A stretch of 8,132 nucleotides of DNA from Clostridia bacterium. Its GTDB lineage: Bacteria > Bacillota_A > Clostridia > Oscillospirales > CAG-272. Below the pieces are notes generated by a model that saw nothing but the letters and a program-made list of their open reading frames with translations, was not told the DNA's origin and searched no databases. This document shows, piece after piece, positions 7,032 to 8,132 of this stretch. Position numbers and translations under genes: made by a program. Numbering within the stretch: position 1 is the stretch's first letter; every line of letters begins with the position of its first letter. Where the stretch lies: positions 1 to 8,132 of the forward strand of contig JAFTRQ010000174.1 in NCBI GenBank assembly GCA_017462125.1, in the 5' to 3' direction.

Positions 7032-7069
7032 TAAAACGGGGTCACCTCATTCGTGAGGCGACCCCGTTT
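7021..7069 (-). terminator. Intrinsic terminator between convergent genes, strong on the minus strand
   Basis: The stem is AAACGGGGTC (7034-7043) with GACCCCGTTT (7060-7069), an A/C mismatch (7044/7059), then CCTCA/TGAGG closed by a TTCG loop (7050-7053). On the minus strand it is followed by TTTTATTATTTTTTCG, a good U tract. On the plus strand only TTTGTACTG follows, so it is weaker there. It lies 2 nt after the plus-strand operon's last stop and overlaps the end of the minus-strand DUF421 gene. Confidence 0.9.
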
Positions 7070-7748
7070 GTACTGTGGTTCCATCATTTTTTATTATATA
7101 TATATTGCCTGCGTCGTTGCAGGTCATACAGAAGATGTCACGGTAGGTCAGACCGAACGGCTTCAGCTGCTTGTCAAGCCATACCCGGTTCTTTTTTAAA
7201 AGTGAAAGGCTGTGATTGTTGATAATGCCGTCCGAGATCAGAATGTGCATCATGCCGCTGTCGGTGTAGGGGAGCTGCAGATCTGTTTTGTCGGGTTGAC
7301 GGTATTGACTCTTGGGAATGATGCTCATTTTTCCGTTTTCCTCAAGAATTGCGTAGTCTACCTCCTCAAGGTCGAAGATTCCGTTTTGTCTGATTTGGCT
7401 GATCAGCTCCTCGATCGAGATGCGTACCCGCTTCATTGCCTTGCGATCAAGCTTGCCGTGTGCGATGATCACCGAGGGCTTGGAGGATAGCAGCCTTTTT
7501 GCAAACGGGTATTTTAAGATCAGAGTGGAGGAAAGAACCTCAAGTGAGACCAGAATTGCAATGGGGATCAATGCATCAAAAATCGATTTTTCGGGATTGG
7601 TGATGGGCAGAGAGGCAATTTCCGAGAGCAGGATCGTGATCACGAGCTCTCCAACGTCCAATTCACCAAGCTGACGCTTGCCCATAATACGCATAACAAC
7701 CGTGAGGATCAGATAGATCAGAACGGTTCTGATAAAAACGTTCAGCAT
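7047..7748 (-). CDS. DUF421 (YetF-type) membrane protein
   Basis: This 233-residue protein is close to the usual length for the family (Bacillus YetF is about 230). The N-terminal part has hydrophobic helices at about 3-21, 32-50 and 57-78, with the family motif MGKRQLGELDVGELVITILLSE between the first two. The C-terminal soluble part carries the DUF421 signature ISIEELISQIRQNGIFDLEEVDYAILEENGKMSIIPK, spanning residues 110-146. Members are inner-membrane proteins of unclear role, some linked to sporulation or stress in Bacillus. GGAGG on the minus strand (CCTCC at 7756-7760) lies 7 nt before the start. The last seven codons and the stop lie in the terminator hairpin. The gene is transcribed toward the plus-strand operon and away from the stable-RNA promoters. 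I saw no convincing promoter for it in 7761-7860. Confidence 0.9.
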   Translation of the reverse strand: MLNVFIRTVLIYLILTVVMRIMGKRQLGELDVGELVITILLSEIASLPITNPEKSIFDALIPIAILVSLEVLSSTLILKYPFAKRLLSSKPSVIIAHGKLDRKAMKRVRISIEELISQIRQNGIFDLEEVDYAILEENGKMSIIPKSQYRQPDKTDLQLPYTDSGMMHILISDGIINNHSLSLLKKNRVWLDKQLKPFGLTYRDIFCMTCNDAGNIYIIKNDGTTVQTGSPHE

Positions 7749-7880
7749 TGCCGTACCTCCGCTTTTTACGCTTATTTTGACCGTAAGAGGTGCTTCTTAT
7801 TCATCGCTTTAACGTGATAATGGTTAAATTGGCTGTCGGATTGTAGATTTAGACGGGGTTTTATGTCAAAACTACCAAAA

Positions 7881-7903
7881 GTAAAAAACTTTCAAAAAAC
7901 CTC
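7881..7903 (+). repeat. A-rich upstream repeat, copy 1
   Basis: GTAAAAAACTTTCAAAAAAC and CTC lie directly before the first TTGACA. The phased A runs resemble UP elements that bind RNA polymerase alpha subunits. Copies 2 and 3 lie 107 and 221 bp downstream. Confidence 0.6.
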
Positions 7904-7932
7904 TTGACAAAAAGTGAAGAAAGTGGTAGAAT
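7904..7932 (+). promoter_or_regulatory. Promoter P1, stable-RNA type
   Basis: TTGACA (7904-7909), a 17-bp spacer and TAGAAT (7927-7932). It is preceded by an A-rich block. Its transcript would begin near 7939 and start with the hairpin at 7940-7953. Confidence 0.8.
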
Positions 7933-7939
7933 ATTGAGG

Positions 7940-7953
7940 CTGTCGTGAGACAG
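7940..7953 (+). other. Leader hairpin with GNRA loop
   Basis: CTGTC (7940-7944) pairs with GACAG (7949-7953) around GTGA, a GNRA-type tetraloop. A GCGAAAGC mini-hairpin follows nearby. It lies at the predicted 5' end of the P1 transcript and could cap or stabilise it. Confidence 0.4.
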
Positions 7954-7987
7954 GTAACGAACGTGAGCGAAAGCGAGCGGGACAAAG

Positions 7988-8020
7988 GTTGAAAAAATTA
8001 AAAAACTTTTGAAAAACCCC
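7988..8020 (+). repeat. A-rich upstream repeat, copy 2
   Basis: It begins GTTGAAAAAATTAAAAAAC, continues TTTTGAAAAACCCC, and abuts the second TTGACA. It is similar to copy 1 and closer to copy 3. Confidence 0.7.
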
Positions 8021-8049
8021 TTGACAAAGCGAAACGTTTGTGATATAAT
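8021..8049 (+). promoter_or_regulatory. Promoter P2, perfect consensus
   Basis: TTGACA (8021-8026), a 17-bp spacer and TATAAT (8044-8049) match the sigma-A consensus exactly. The downstream leader begins AAACAAG and can form small hairpins (CGCC/GGCG around an A run, and CGGT/ACCG). This layout is typical of rRNA leaders in Clostridia. Confidence 0.88.
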
Positions 8050-8101
8050 AAACAAGTTGCCGCCAAAAAAGGCGACGGTCACAAACCGAGCTTGAAAAGA
8101 A

Positions 8102-8132
8102 GTTGAAAAAAACTTAAAAAAGTTTTGAAAAA
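8102..8132 (+). repeat. A-rich upstream repeat, copy 3, cut by the window edge
   Basis: It begins GTTGAAAAAAACTTAAAAAA and continues GTTTTGAAAAA to the last base. It aligns with copy 2 up to the point where copy 2 goes on to CCCC and TTGACA. A third promoter is therefore expected just past the window. Confidence 0.65.

Larger units (their letters stand above)
7749..8132. other. Gene-free region with tandem stable-RNA-type promoters
   Basis: This 384-base stretch has no credible gene. Bases 7761-7860 form the upstream region of the divergent DUF421 gene and show no clear signal. From 7881 on, A-rich repeats each precede a consensus promoter, as is usual upstream of rRNA operons in Clostridia. 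No rRNA or tRNA sequence is reached before the window ends. Confidence 0.6.

Noticed and set aside
7861..8082. A 73-codon minus-strand frame rich in Phe and Leu
   Set aside because: It arises from the A-rich promoter repeats read in reverse, and both consensus promoters lie inside it.
1..8132. CRISPR arrays, tRNA or rRNA genes, insertion sequences
   Set aside because: No regularly spaced direct repeats with spacers, no cloverleaf-like sequence, no rRNA sequence and no transposase were seen. The promoter repeats at the end are too few and too far apart for CRISPR.

Overview
The window looks like chromosomal DNA of an anaerobic Clostridia (Firmicutes), probably gut- or rumen-type and near Oscillospiraceae/Ruminococcaceae. 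I infer this from sigma-A promoters with consensus TTGACA/TATAAT boxes, strong GGAGG-type ribosome binding sites, a dockerin-tagged exported protein, a DUF421/YetF-type gene, and tandem promoters of the kind that precede stable-RNA operons in these bacteria. No species can be named from the sequence alone.

Layout. Bases 1-251 hold a possible 3' end of an upstream gene (weakly integrase-like), a long inverted repeat that may belong to an interspersed repeat family, and a likely promoter. Bases 252-1289 (+) encode an exported transglutaminase-like protein with a C-terminal dockerin. A near-perfect promoter, whose -35 box overlaps that gene's stop codon, starts a tight four-gene plus-strand operon: endonuclease III (nth, 1351-1995), a large cytoplasmic GH106-like glycosidase (2013-4586), a radical SAM/partial-SPASM protein (4589-5965), and a two-pass membrane protein (5967-7031) whose tail contains a Cys-Ala repeat, CACACACACA. 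The last three genes are nearly contiguous, with 2 nt and 1 nt gaps. A convergent DUF421 membrane protein gene (minus, 7047-7748) ends inside the loop of a shared hairpin terminator. Bases 7749-8132 have no gene. They carry two perfect 17-bp-spaced promoters, each behind an A-rich repeat, and a third repeat copy cut by the window edge. This is most likely the promoter region of an rRNA or other stable-RNA operon lying just beyond the window.

How the genes may work together. The most interesting unit is the radical SAM enzyme translated directly before the membrane protein with the Cys-Ala tail. Predicted topology puts that tail in the cytoplasm, where the enzyme could reach it. The tail's repeated Cys and Ala residues are encoded by varied synonymous codons, so the pattern seems kept at the protein level. 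The working hypothesis is that the enzyme modifies the tail, for instance by thioether formation, in a RiPP-like system built into a membrane protein. This is inference. The glycosidase and nth genes share the operon, but no direct functional link to the modification can be read from the sequence.
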